Of a stretch of 42,594 nucleotides of DNA, positions 1-7,547 are shown piece after piece (position 1 is the first letter of the stretch; every line of letters begins with the position of its first letter). Under the pieces are notes generated by a model. It saw only the letters and a list, made by a program, of their open reading frames with translations, ran no database searches and was not told the origin of the DNA. Source of the DNA: Chitinophagaceae bacterium (lineage in GTDB: Bacteria; Bacteroidota; Bacteroidia; Chitinophagales; Chitinophagaceae); the NCBI GenBank assembly GCA_025933935.1, contig JAICYZ010000006.1:1-42594 (forward strand). Reading direction: 5' to 3'. A program made the translations under genes and the position numbers.

Positions 1-729
1 ACAAGTTCCCGGGCTGCAATCAACTTCTTTATTCAATGCATGAACGGTGAACGTAGGAGTTCCGCCGGCAATAATTTTTACATCAGGTAAATCAGAATTC
101 GCAATGATTTGTTGCTTTACTGCACTTACTTTTTCAAATCCTTTTTGACATTGTTCTTTTCTCAATTCAAAATCTGCTTCACGAATATGTCCGTCGTAAA
201 CGTGCAGGCCTTCGAAATGAAGATTTGGTAGTTTTTGAATTTGCAAGAACAAATCTAAAATTTGTTCCGGCGCAATTCCTGTTCGATGCATCCCTGCATC
301 GACATCAATAAAAACATTTGCTTTCAGATTTTCGTTTTTAAAGAGGTCATTCAGCATTTTTGCAGAATCAACATTATCAATCAAAGAAGCAAAATGAATG
401 TCAGCATATTTTTTTACAAGAGAAATAAAACGTTTTGCTTTTGAAAAGTTTAATTGATAGGCAAACAGAATCTTTTTTGCTCCAGCCTCCGAAAGCATCT
501 CCGCTTCTGCGATCGTAGCACATTTGAATTGTGAAATTCCTACATTCAATTGCATTTTCACAATCTCTGCGGTCTTGTGCGTTTTCACATGCGGAACCAA
601 TCGTTTAGCGTCGCCTGCAATGTCAATCATTGTTTGAATATTTTGAACCACATGATCTTTATAGATCAGCAAAGCGGGGGAATCAATTTCATCAGGATCG
701 TTTAACTCATACCAATTTTTTTTGTTCAT
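1..729 (-). CDS. D-threonine aldolase / D-serine dehydratase-like PLP enzyme, 3' part outside window
   Basis: The minus frame is open from an ATG at 727-729 to the left edge (243 codons), so the C-terminus is missing. The protein starts MNKKNWYELNDPDEIDSPAL, and the motif PHVKTHKT near residue 50 carries the probable PLP-binding lysine of fold-type III (alanine racemase N-terminal) enzymes. FIDVDAGMHRTGI, GLHVYDGH and IIAGGTPTF follow, which is the usual order in D-threonine aldolases and D-serine dehydratases of this family. These enzymes cleave or deaminate D-hydroxy amino acids in the cytoplasm. The start is 17 bp after the RidA gene on the same strand, so the two are probably one transcript. 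The sequence does not decide between aldolase and dehydratase; the metal site lies mostly in the missing C-terminus. Confidence 0.85.
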   Translation of the reverse strand, partial: MNKKNWYELNDPDEIDSPALLIYKDHVVQNIQTMIDIAGDAKRLVPHVKTHKTAEIVKMQLNVGISQFKCATIAEAEMLSEAGAKKILFAYQLNFSKAKRFISLVKKYADIHFASLIDNVDSAKMLNDLFKNENLKANVFIDVDAGMHRTGIAPEQILDLFLQIQKLPNLHFEGLHVYDGHIREADFELRKEQCQKGFEKVSAVKQQIIANSDLPDVKIIAGGTPTFTVHALNKEVDCSPGTC

Positions 730-746
730 TTTATCATCTCATTTTA

Positions 747-1211
747 TCATGCCAGTTCAAAAATTGCTTCTATTTCTACAGGAATGTTTCCTGGCAAAGA
801 ACCCATTCCTACTGCGCTTCTTACACCGATACCGTCATCGCCCCACATCTGTGCAAAGAGCTCACTGCAACCATTGATCACAAAAGGTTGTTGTTCAAAG
901 TCAAGCGTACAATTTACCATACCAAAAACTTTTATTACCCGTTTTATTTTATTCAAACTTCCAAGATTTGCTTTCAAAGTAGCCAGTATGGTCAAACCTG
1001 TTTGCCTTGCTGCAAGCTTTGCCGCGTCTGCGTTCATATCAAAACCTACTTTTCCTTTTATCAGTGCGCCGTCTTCCATAACCGGCCCGTGGCCAGAAAC
1101 ATAAATTAAATTTCCTGTTTGCAGGAAAGGCTTATAAATGCCTCCAGGCTTTGGTTCTGGTGGCAAATTGAAACCTGCTTGTTGAAGTTGTTGGTCGGGA
1201 GTTTGTTGCAT
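747..1211 (-). CDS. RidA family protein (YjgF/YER057c/UK114)
   Basis: The 154-residue protein has the RidA fold signatures: a strand-rich core with NLIYVSGHGPV near residue 35, AAKLAARQTGLTILATLKA in the middle, and a C-terminal PGNIPVEIEAIFEL segment, where trimeric RidA proteins end with a P-x-xx-VEIE-A pattern. RidA hydrolyses reactive enamine/imine intermediates released by PLP enzymes, such as 2-aminoacrylate. This is one of the longer subfamilies (about 150 residues rather than 125-130), whose exact substrates are less certain. I do not see the canonical active-site arginine context (S-R-x in the last third) clearly: the segment reads GIGVRSAVGMGSLP, whose Arg is the best candidate. It lies immediately upstream of the PLP enzyme gene on the same strand, which suggests the two act together. 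Confidence 0.88.
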   Translation of the reverse strand: MQQTPDQQLQQAGFNLPPEPKPGGIYKPFLQTGNLIYVSGHGPVMEDGALIKGKVGFDMNADAAKLAARQTGLTILATLKANLGSLNKIKRVIKVFGMVNCTLDFEQQPFVINGCSELFAQMWGDDGIGVRSAVGMGSLPGNIPVEIEAIFELA

Positions 1212-1346
1212 AAAAATAATTTAGAGGTAATCTTTTATCTTACTTCACAGTGATAAAGATAAAATATTTTAACAGCAGGATGGAACCGGATTTTTTAAAA
1301 TCGAAGATTCTTATTATTTATGCTTTTACTGTTAACTGGAAATAAA

Positions 1347-1372
1347 AAAACAGGTCCTTCCCGGCCTGTTTT
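1347..1372 (-). terminator. Intrinsic terminator downstream of the YtxH-like gene
   Basis: The arms AAAACAGG (1347-1354) and CCTGTTTT (1365-1372) enclose a 10-base loop, and a run of A on the plus strand (1344-1350) gives a U tract on minus-strand transcripts. It lies 25 bp past the stop of the 1397-1681 gene, so it most likely ends that transcript. The T run on the other side would also let it work on plus-strand RNA. Confidence 0.7.
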
Positions 1373-1396
1373 TTTTATTGATACAATTTGAGAAGT

Positions 1397-1681
1397 TTAT
1401 AACAAATAATGTTTTCCCGAACCGTATAAATTCTTAAACATTTTCTTTAAAATATAGAGTTTATCTATCCATTCATTTTCGCCCTTGGATTTGTACTCGT
1501 CCATATAATGTTCTACTTTTTCCACAGTATCTTCCGCATTGTCCAGCAGTTCGCTGGTTCTGTTTTTTATATTTGCAAAAAATTCATCCCTTTCGTCTTT
1601 TGGCATGCTTAGGAATTTAATCAAAGCCACGCCTGCAGCGGCTCCTAGGATGATTGCCGCAACTTTATTTGTTTTTGCCAT
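1397..1681 (-). CDS. YtxH-like small membrane-anchored protein
   Basis: The 94-residue protein has a short N-terminal hydrophobic segment with small residues (VAAIILGAAAGVALIKFL, residues about 7-24). A charged helical tail of Glu/Lys/Asp follows and probably forms an amphipathic or coiled helix. This is the layout of the YtxH/gas-vesicle-GvpP-like family: one Gly/Ala-rich transmembrane helix plus a helical cytoplasmic domain. The family is often linked to general stress, but its biochemical role is not known. It is a single-gene unit: the divergent M23 peptidase starts 35 bp away and a terminator follows the stop. The family call rests on overall architecture rather than a catalytic motif. 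Confidence 0.6.
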   Translation of the reverse strand: MAKTNKVAAIILGAAAGVALIKFLSMPKDERDEFFANIKNRTSELLDNAEDTVEKVEHYMDEYKSKGENEWIDKLYILKKMFKNLYGSGKHYLL

Positions 1682-1702
1682 ATTCTTAAGTTTTTAAGTT
1701 CT

Positions 1703-1710
1703 TAGCTTTG
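1703..1710 (+). promoter_or_regulatory. Possible Bacteroidetes -7 box (TAGCTTTG) for the M23 peptidase gene
   Basis: TAGCTTTG matches the Bacteroidetes -7 consensus TAnnTTTG exactly and ends 6 bp before the ATG at 1717. A TTG lies at 1675-1677, 25 bp upstream, which is a rather long spacer. If it is used, the transcript would start at or next to the start codon. Confidence 0.3.
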
Positions 1711-1716
1711 TCCGAT

Positions 1717-3462
1717 ATGAAAAATACTTTTAAAAAATATACCATACACAAACCGTTCCTGTTTTTTTTGTTTTTCCTTTCTTATACAATTTCACAAGCA
1801 CAATTTTTTCCACCTAAAAATTATCCGGGAGATTATTTTATTTATCCTGTCGATGCAAGAATCAGCCTGGCTGCAAATTTCGGTGAGCTGCGTCCTAACC
1901 ATTATCACATGGGCTTGGATTGCAGAACCAACCAGGTAATTAACCGTCCGGTAAAAGCTGCCGCTGCGGGTTATATTGCCCGCGTTACTATTGCGCCTTT
2001 TGGTTTTGGACAAGCGATTTACATCAATCATCCAAATGGGTTGACAACTGTTTATGGCCACTTGCACAGCTTTTTTCCAGCTCTTGAAAAATATGTAAAA
2101 GAGCAGCAATACAACCAGGAATCATGGAATGTGGATTTAAAAATTCCTCCTGCACTATTTCCTGTAAAACAAGGTCAGTTCATAGCCAACAGCGGAAATA
2201 CCGGCGGCTCGCAAGGTCCTCATTGTCATTTCGAAATCCGGGATACGAAAACAGACAAAGTTTTAAATCCGCTTTTATTTAACCTGCCGATTCCGGATAA
2301 TGTTCCTCCAACGATCGTCCGCTTGTATATGTATGACAGATGCAAAAGTACCTACAGCCAAACGCCACTGCATCTTCCTATAAAAAAAGTCAATGAAAAT
2401 TATAAAACGGTTGAAAATTTGATTTCCGTTCATACTGATAAAGTTAGTTTTGGTATTTCGGCAAATGACAAGCAATCCGGTTCCAATAACCCGAATGGAA
2501 TCTATGAAGCGATTATTTACCTGGATGAGCAGCCGCTTTCAGCGTTTCAACTGGATAGCATTACTTATGATGAATCGAGGTATGTCAATGCAAATATTGA
2601 TTACAAAACCCGCGCTGCTGGTGGCCCTTACATTCAGCATCTTTCAAGGTTGGCGGGGTATCCTCAGGGAGTATATAAAGACATAAACGGCGATGGTGTT
2701 ATTGAATTAAAAGATACGAACGTTCACCAGGTAAAAATTATTGTAAAAGATGCGCGCAATAACGCTTCTGTTCTTCAGTTCAAAATAAAAAAAGGATTGA
2801 TTTATGAAAATGGGAAACCGGATGATATTGATTATCAGAAAAAAGAATTTCAGCCAGAATTTGTAAACGTTTTTGAGAAGGAAAATTTACAGGTTTATTT
2901 GCCTGTTGGTACATTATATGATTCGGTTGTCTTTTTTCATACAGAAAAAAAATCGGACGCTACGCAAAGTTTTTCCGGCATTCATTCTATACTTTCCGGG
3001 TTGATACCCGCTCAAAATTATTTTACGGTAAGAATAAAAGCTGACAAAAACATTCCCGAAAACCTGAGGGATAAAATTTTAATGAAAAGAAGCTGGAGCG
3101 GGAAAAGTGATGTAGTAAAAGCGACGAGGAGCGGCGATTGGTATTCAGCAAAATTTAATGCTTTTGGAAATTTTGAGTTAATAGCAGATGATCAGTCTCC
3201 GGTGATAAACGCAAATTTCCACAACAATGCCATTCTCTCCCATTCAAAAGAAATTGTAATTACTCCAAGGGATAATAATGATCAAATAAAAAATTTCCGT
3301 GCAGAACTAGATGGAAAATGGCTGCGTTTCAGCAACGATAAAGGCCGTTCATTTATTTATATTTTTGATGAAAAATGCACCTCCGGAAAGCATGAATTAA
3401 AAATTTCTGCAGAAGACGAAGCAGGAAATAAAACAAAACAAATTTTGAACTTTACCAGGTAA
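1717..3462 (+). CDS. Secreted M23 family (LytM-type) metallopeptidase
   Basis: I chose the ATG at 1717 over a TTG at 1708 because it starts directly with a signal peptide (MKNTFKKYTIHKPFLFFLFF..., cleavage probably after SQAQ). The result is about 581 residues. The M23 domain occupies residues about 45-200. HYHMGLD supplies the first His and Asp ligands, GHLHSF the conserved HxH-type segment, and GPHCHFEIRD the last metal/catalytic histidines. These enzymes are zinc endopeptidases that cut peptidoglycan cross-links. The 350-residue C-terminal part is rich in beta strands and carries Ig-like sequences (for example LKISAEDEAGNKT near the end); its role is unknown. The Bcp gene follows 13 bp downstream, so co-transcription is likely. 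Confidence 0.88.
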   Translation: MKNTFKKYTIHKPFLFFLFFLSYTISQAQFFPPKNYPGDYFIYPVDARISLAANFGELRPNHYHMGLDCRTNQVINRPVKAAAAGYIARVTIAPFGFGQAIYINHPNGLTTVYGHLHSFFPALEKYVKEQQYNQESWNVDLKIPPALFPVKQGQFIANSGNTGGSQGPHCHFEIRDTKTDKVLNPLLFNLPIPDNVPPTIVRLYMYDRCKSTYSQTPLHLPIKKVNENYKTVENLISVHTDKVSFGISANDKQSGSNNPNGIYEAIIYLDEQPLSAFQLDSITYDESRYVNANIDYKTRAAGGPYIQHLSRLAGYPQGVYKDINGDGVIELKDTNVHQVKIIVKDARNNASVLQFKIKKGLIYENGKPDDIDYQKKEFQPEFVNVFEKENLQVYLPVGTLYDSVVFFHTEKKSDATQSFSGIHSILSGLIPAQNYFTVRIKADKNIPENLRDKILMKRSWSGKSDVVKATRSGDWYSAKFNAFGNFELIADDQSPVINANFHNNAILSHSKEIVITPRDNNDQIKNFRAELDGKWLRFSNDKGRSFIYIFDEKCTSGKHELKISAEDEAGNKTKQILNFTR

Positions 3463-3475
3463 AAATTTTATAAAA

Positions 3476-3937
3476 ATGACTGATTTAACAGAAGGTGAAA
3501 AAGCGCCTGATTTTACAGCAAAAGATCAAAACGGAAACACGGTTTCTTTAAAAGATTTTCGTGGCAAAAAAGTAGTGCTTTATTTTTATCCCGAAGATGA
3601 TACCCCTACGTGCACTATTGAAGCCTGTAATCTGCGAGACAATTATGGTGAACTAAAAAAAGCGGGTTTTGTCATATTAGGCGTGAGCCCCGATGATAAA
3701 AGCAAGCACAAAAAATTTGAAGAGAAATACGAGCTGCCGTTCACATTATTAGAAGATCCGGAGAAGAAAATTATTGATAAATATGGCGTTTGGGGAGAAA
3801 AAAATTTGTATGGAAGAAAATATATGGGACTTCACCGGACTACTTTTCTGATAGATGAAAACGGCATTATTTTTAAAATTTTCAGAAAACCAAAATCAAA
3901 GATTCACAGTGAAGAAATTTTAAAAGTGGCTTCGTAG
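3476..3937 (+). CDS. bcp: Thioredoxin-dependent thiol peroxidase (Bcp/PrxQ peroxiredoxin)
   Basis: The 153-residue protein has the full peroxiredoxin domain: APDFTAKDQNGNTVSLKDFR at the N-terminus, then FYPEDDTPTCTIEACNLRD, where Cys46 is the peroxidatic and Cys51 the resolving cysteine (the CxxxxC spacing of atypical two-Cys PrxQ enzymes). GVSPDD and the later HRTTFLID segment also fit. It reduces hydrogen peroxide and organic hydroperoxides in the cytoplasm using thioredoxin. The common TPGCT motif reads TPTCT here, a mild variant. The length is normal for the family. It probably shares a transcript with the M23 peptidase gene 13 bp upstream. Confidence 0.93.
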   Translation: MTDLTEGEKAPDFTAKDQNGNTVSLKDFRGKKVVLYFYPEDDTPTCTIEACNLRDNYGELKKAGFVILGVSPDDKSKHKKFEEKYELPFTLLEDPEKKIIDKYGVWGEKNLYGRKYMGLHRTTFLIDENGIIFKIFRKPKSKIHSEEILKVAS

Positions 3938-4007
3938 TGAAAATTCGAATTAGCATTATTTCTTTGTTTGCTATAAAAAACCAGTTCTGAAAGTTCGATC
4001 TTTTTGT

Positions 4008-4295
4008 ATGCCCATTCAAATAAAAGAAAACTCATGGATTGCAAGAATTGCAGCGCGTAAATTGCAATCAGAAAATGTAGCGATTGTCATTGGCAAAACG
4101 ATTCATCTGCACAACGTTTCCAAAGAGGATTTTCTAAACGACAAAAAGTGGGTAAAACATGAAATGTGTCACATCAGGCAATTTCAAAAACATGGGTTTA
4201 CCCTTTTTATTTTCAAATATTTGTGGGAAAGTTTCAGGCGCGGATATCATGAAAATAAATATGAGGCAGAGGCGAGAATGGCAGAAAATGATTAA
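4008..4295 (+). CDS. Small HExxH-motif protein, DUF4157-like
   Basis: The 95-residue protein carries HEMCHIRQF (His51, Glu52, His55), an exact HExxH zinc-protease motif followed by the Q/R-rich helix seen in DUF4157-type domains. A later Glu in YEAEAR (residues about 85-90) is a candidate third ligand. There is no signal peptide; a hydrophobic patch FTLFIFKYLW at 64-73 could be core or membrane-associating. The whole protein is little more than the catalytic motif region, much shorter than true metallopeptidases, so activity is uncertain. It starts 70 bp after bcp on the same strand and ends 18 bp before the convergent kinase gene. The gene is clearly plausible; the protease role is inference from the motif only. 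Confidence 0.7.
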   Translation: MPIQIKENSWIARIAARKLQSENVAIVIGKTIHLHNVSKEDFLNDKKWVKHEMCHIRQFQKHGFTLFIFKYLWESFRRGYHENKYEAEARMAEND

Positions 4296-4313
4296 GCAGC
4301 AAATTTGAAAAGC

Positions 4314-5369
4314 TTACTTTTTGATCAAGTTTTTCAATGTGTTTTCTTTCTCTATTAATTTTTGAAGCAATGCGATCTGATTGCCGGCTCTTACGAAGTT
4401 TTGCCCTTCATATTTTGCTCCGTAATAAGTATCGTTATTCAAATGATCGGTAAGAAAACGAATGGCTTGCATATAGATCATGAATTTTCCGGCATAAATA
4501 AAATGCCGCCTTTCTTCTGCATTCAATTCGTTGCCCATTTCAGACATATAACCATCCCATATTGATTTGAAATATGCTTCGCGGATCTCTATTTTAGACA
4601 AATCTTTTTCTTCTTCGTTCACCGGAGACACATAAGTGCGGATCATATCGCCCACATCGCTGATAAAATATCCAGGCATTAAAGTATCTAAATCTATTAC
4701 GCATAATCCCCTGTTTTGCGAATCAAATAATACATTACTTATTTTGGTGTCATGATGTGTTACACGCAATTTGAAAGAAGGATTATTCAAAATACTTTCG
4801 TAAATGTCTACGATATTTTTTTGTTCTTTTATAAATTGAATGTATTCCTTCGATTGCTGCAATCGCGTTTTATTTCCATTTTCCAATGCTTCTGAAAATT
4901 GGCGGTATCTCAACGTAAGATTGTGAAAATCCGGCAAAGTAATTTTTAATTTTTCTACCGGAAACCCCGACAGCAATCTTGTAAATTCTCCAAATTTCTT
5001 TGCCGCTTCAAACGCCTGCTGAGGCATTTCTACCGTATTGATCGTGTGAGAATTTTTTACAAATGGAATGAGGCGAAAATAACCGTCATGGTCAATATGC
5101 ACCATCTCTTGCCCGTTCTTTGTTTGTATTGGAGAAATAAAAAAATAGTCAGGATAATTATTTCGCAAATAATCAGCTACGATTCTTACGTTTGATGCGA
5201 TACTTTCCGGGATTTTGAAAATCTGATGATTTACTTTTTGCAGAATATACGAATTGTGAGAATTGTTGATTCGCCATGTTGCATTGATAAGTCCGTTACC
5301 AATCGGCTCCATACGCACATCAGCTATTCTTAAATTGTATGCTGAAAGAATTTCATCGGTAAGTTCCAT
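4314..5369 (-). CDS. Phosphotransferase of the aminoglycoside/choline kinase fold, possibly an N-acetylhexosamine kinase
   Basis: The 351-residue protein has the protein-kinase-like fold of the APH family. IGNGLINATWRI near residue 22 is the nucleotide-binding loop, THHDTKISNVLFD (about residues 204-216) is the catalytic HxDxxxxN loop, and CVIDLDTLMPG carries the metal-binding Asp. The family phosphorylates small molecules such as sugars, choline or thiamine in the cytoplasm. The N-terminal NGLINATW pattern resembles sugar kinases of the NahK type found next to glycan-use genes, so a hexosamine kinase is a reasonable guess, but no substrate residue can be read from sequence. Antibiotic resistance is unlikely from context. 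It stands alone, convergent to the small HExxH gene. Confidence 0.75.
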   Translation of the reverse strand: MELTDEILSAYNLRIADVRMEPIGNGLINATWRINNSHNSYILQKVNHQIFKIPESIASNVRIVADYLRNNYPDYFFISPIQTKNGQEMVHIDHDGYFRLIPFVKNSHTINTVEMPQQAFEAAKKFGEFTRLLSGFPVEKLKITLPDFHNLTLRYRQFSEALENGNKTRLQQSKEYIQFIKEQKNIVDIYESILNNPSFKLRVTHHDTKISNVLFDSQNRGLCVIDLDTLMPGYFISDVGDMIRTYVSPVNEEEKDLSKIEIREAYFKSIWDGYMSEMGNELNAEERRHFIYAGKFMIYMQAIRFLTDHLNNDTYYGAKYEGQNFVRAGNQIALLQKLIEKENTLKNLIKK

Positions 5370-5386
5370 TAAACACTATTATCTAA

Positions 5387-5394
5387 CAAACATA
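5387..5394 (-). promoter_or_regulatory. Possible -7 box (TATGTTTG on minus) for the phosphotransferase gene
   Basis: Read on the minus strand, TATGTTTG fits TAnnTTTG and lies 17 bp upstream of the ATG at 5369. No TTG is present at the usual -33 distance, so the call is weak. Confidence 0.3.
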
Positions 5395-5544
5395 ATGTAC
5401 TCATATTAAAAACAGAAACGCAAACGGTTGTTTTATTTCTTTTCAAGAGAGTTTCTGAGTTTAAAAATTGCCAATTTCGAAGCATTCAAGTTTTTCTAAC
5501 ACCTTTAGGTTTTCTATAAATTGTAAAAAAACTTTGCAAACGAA

Positions 5545-6546
5545 TCAATCCTTTGGCGCTAACAGATTTTTGATCAAAGTGTCAGTCTCTAAAAAAACTT
5601 TTTCAAAATGCGGATGTCTTGTCCAGTCGATTACATGATGTAATTTTCTGTTTAACGGCGCCCATCTTTTTGGTTCGCCATCCATACTGATCACGACTGA
5701 CGGCGTATCAAAAGCGTCTGCTACGTGCGAAACGCCGGTACAATTACAAATGATGGCAAAAGCGTCTTTTATCAGAATTGCCATCGCCCCAAGAGAAGTT
5801 TTGCCGGTTAGATCTATCGGCACGTGATGCATGCATTTAACCAGTTCTCCTGTAATATCCGTTTCTTCTTTTGTACCTGTAATTACAATTGTAAACCCTT
5901 GCTCAATACAATGATCTGCTATTAATGCAAAGAACTTAGGTGGCCATTGCCGGTGTCGGCCGCGTGATCCGGGATGGATAATGATATAATTTTTAGGATA
6001 AACAGGCAACAATAAATCATCGAAATCTTTTTGGTCCTGTTTGGTTAGCGGGAATTCTAAATGATCTCCCTGCGCAGGAATTTGTAGATGTTGCATGAGC
6101 AAAAGATGGCGCCGTATTTCCGAGCCATGATCAGGATACGGCATAAAAAGCGGGGAATCCACAAAACTGGTTTCATTATAAAAGCCAGCAACGTTTTTTG
6201 CCCCGAACGTAAACATCAAAGGATTTACAATGGTACCATTTCCTTGCATCTGAAGCAGCAGATCGAATTTTTCTTTGTGCATCAGGTTTATAAATTCATC
6301 AAATTCATCTTTATCAAAATCTTGTTCAGGCAAGCCGGGGTAGCCGGGAAAATGGATGAATTTATCAAAATAATTTTTGAACCTTTCTACAAAATGTTTG
6401 GCCCAAGGCAAGCCCAGTAAAGTAATTTTTGCGGAAGGATATTCATGTCTTAATGCCCGGATGGCCGGAATTAGGCAAAGCATATCGCCGAGTTGCAAAG
6501 CCCGGAAAACCGCAATCTTCTTAATATTTTTAAGTTCTTCTCTCAT
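5545..6546 (-). CDS. Glycosyltransferase family 9 (ADP-heptose:LPS heptosyltransferase-like)
   Basis: The 333-residue protein has the GT-B layout of heptosyltransferases. The N-terminal IAVFRALQLGDMLCLIPAIRAL is the typical GT9 opening. IIIHPGSRGRHRQWPP in the middle starts the nucleotide-sugar binding half, and CNCTGVSHVADAFDTPSVVI near residue 265 corresponds to the conserved donor-binding G-x-x-H-x-A stretch. Such enzymes add heptose or a related sugar to lipopolysaccharide core or another surface glycan at the inner face of the membrane. The start overlaps the stop of the upstream GT2 gene by 4 bp (ATGA), showing tight translational coupling. A second GT9 lies at the far end of the divergent arm (12533-13615). 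Whether ADP-heptose is the real donor is not settled here. Confidence 0.88.
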   Translation of the reverse strand: MREELKNIKKIAVFRALQLGDMLCLIPAIRALRHEYPSAKITLLGLPWAKHFVERFKNYFDKFIHFPGYPGLPEQDFDKDEFDEFINLMHKEKFDLLLQMQGNGTIVNPLMFTFGAKNVAGFYNETSFVDSPLFMPYPDHGSEIRRHLLLMQHLQIPAQGDHLEFPLTKQDQKDFDDLLLPVYPKNYIIIHPGSRGRHRQWPPKFFALIADHCIEQGFTIVITGTKEETDITGELVKCMHHVPIDLTGKTSLGAMAILIKDAFAIICNCTGVSHVADAFDTPSVVISMDGEPKRWAPLNRKLHHVIDWTRHPHFEKVFLETDTLIKNLLAPKD

Positions 6547-7523
6547 ACGTGCAACACTTTAAATTTGAATGCTCCGTAGAGATTCCAGAAAACTGAAACA
6601 AATGGAATCAGCAGGGAAGTAGCCACCATTTCAGAAACATGTTTAAACGAACGGGAAGTATTTGCCAGCCTTTTTAAAATGAAAGATATCATCAAATAAG
6701 CCCATGCAAACAATGAGATAAATGCGATTATTTTATTTTGCTGATACCATTCGTAGAAAAAAGTAATAAAAAAAAGGATCATGAGGTAGTACGTGCGCAA
6801 AACTGGTGAACTGATCTTTTCTTTATAGAGTTGCGGATGTTTTTTAAACAGCAAAGCGTTGAACATCGATTTTCGTTGTTCCTTTAAACTTACACCCCAA
6901 GAGGCTTTGCGCGCAGGATGAACGACCACCGCTTCTTCTATTTTTTTAATCGGAACCTGTTCTTTCATCAATTGAAATTCAAGATCGCTGTCTTCACGCC
7001 AGGCCATCGTAAAAGCTTCATCAAAGCCATTCACCAGTTCAAGAGAACTTTTTGTGCAGGCACAATTGGCAGTAACAAATTCTGCTGTTTCAAGGTTTGC
7101 TGTGTTTAATTCAAAATCTGTCGGTTCCGCCGATAGAGGAACAACAACTTTTCCAGTCATGGCAATTGCCGGCTGCCCGTAAAACTCGTATGCATTGTAG
7201 AAATTTTTTATCCAGTTGGACGCAGGGATACAATCATCATCTGTAAAAAGGATTAATTGTCCTTTTGCTATACGCCAACCCGCATTTCTTGCTGCTGCAG
7301 GCCCTTTTTTTAAAGGCAAAGAATAGCAAAATATGTTTGAAAAAAAATCAAAAAAAGCCGATTCCGCCATCATGTTATTGGTATCTTCATCCAGGCCGTC
7401 GGTTACAATAATTATTTCATATTCATTTTCAGGAAAATCCTGAGACACCAATGCTTCCATGCATCTTTTTAATAACGCAGGCCGCTTATAAGTTGGAACA
7501 ATTATGGAAACTTTTACTGACAT
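6543..7523 (-). CDS. Glycosyltransferase family 2 with C-terminal membrane segments
   Basis: The 326-residue protein opens with VSIIVPTYKRPALLKRCMEAL, the classic GT-A start, and has the DxD-type motif ILFTDDDCIPASNW near residue 92 for metal and nucleotide-sugar binding. TMAWREDSDLEFQL near residue 168 matches the ED(D/S)xDL catalytic-base region of GT2 enzymes. The last 90 residues contain two hydrophobic stretches (about 240-285 and 300-320), so the enzyme is membrane-anchored. It presumably adds a sugar to a lipid-linked surface glycan. It is the middle gene of the minus arm, starting 24 bp after the carbamoyltransferase stop and overlapping the GT9 gene by 4 bp. Confidence 0.88.
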   Translation of the reverse strand: MSVKVSIIVPTYKRPALLKRCMEALVSQDFPENEYEIIIVTDGLDEDTNNMMAESAFFDFFSNIFCYSLPLKKGPAAARNAGWRIAKGQLILFTDDDCIPASNWIKNFYNAYEFYGQPAIAMTGKVVVPLSAEPTDFELNTANLETAEFVTANCACTKSSLELVNGFDEAFTMAWREDSDLEFQLMKEQVPIKKIEEAVVVHPARKASWGVSLKEQRKSMFNALLFKKHPQLYKEKISSPVLRTYYLMILFFITFFYEWYQQNKIIAFISLFAWAYLMISFILKRLANTSRSFKHVSEMVATSLLIPFVSVFWNLYGAFKFKVLHV

Positions 7524-7547
7524 ATTCCTTCAACAATTTATCATTAA

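Noticed and set aside
4314-5369. Aminoglycoside resistance gene
   Set aside because: Only the general kinase fold motifs match; the NGLINATW pattern and chromosomal context fit a metabolic small-molecule kinase.
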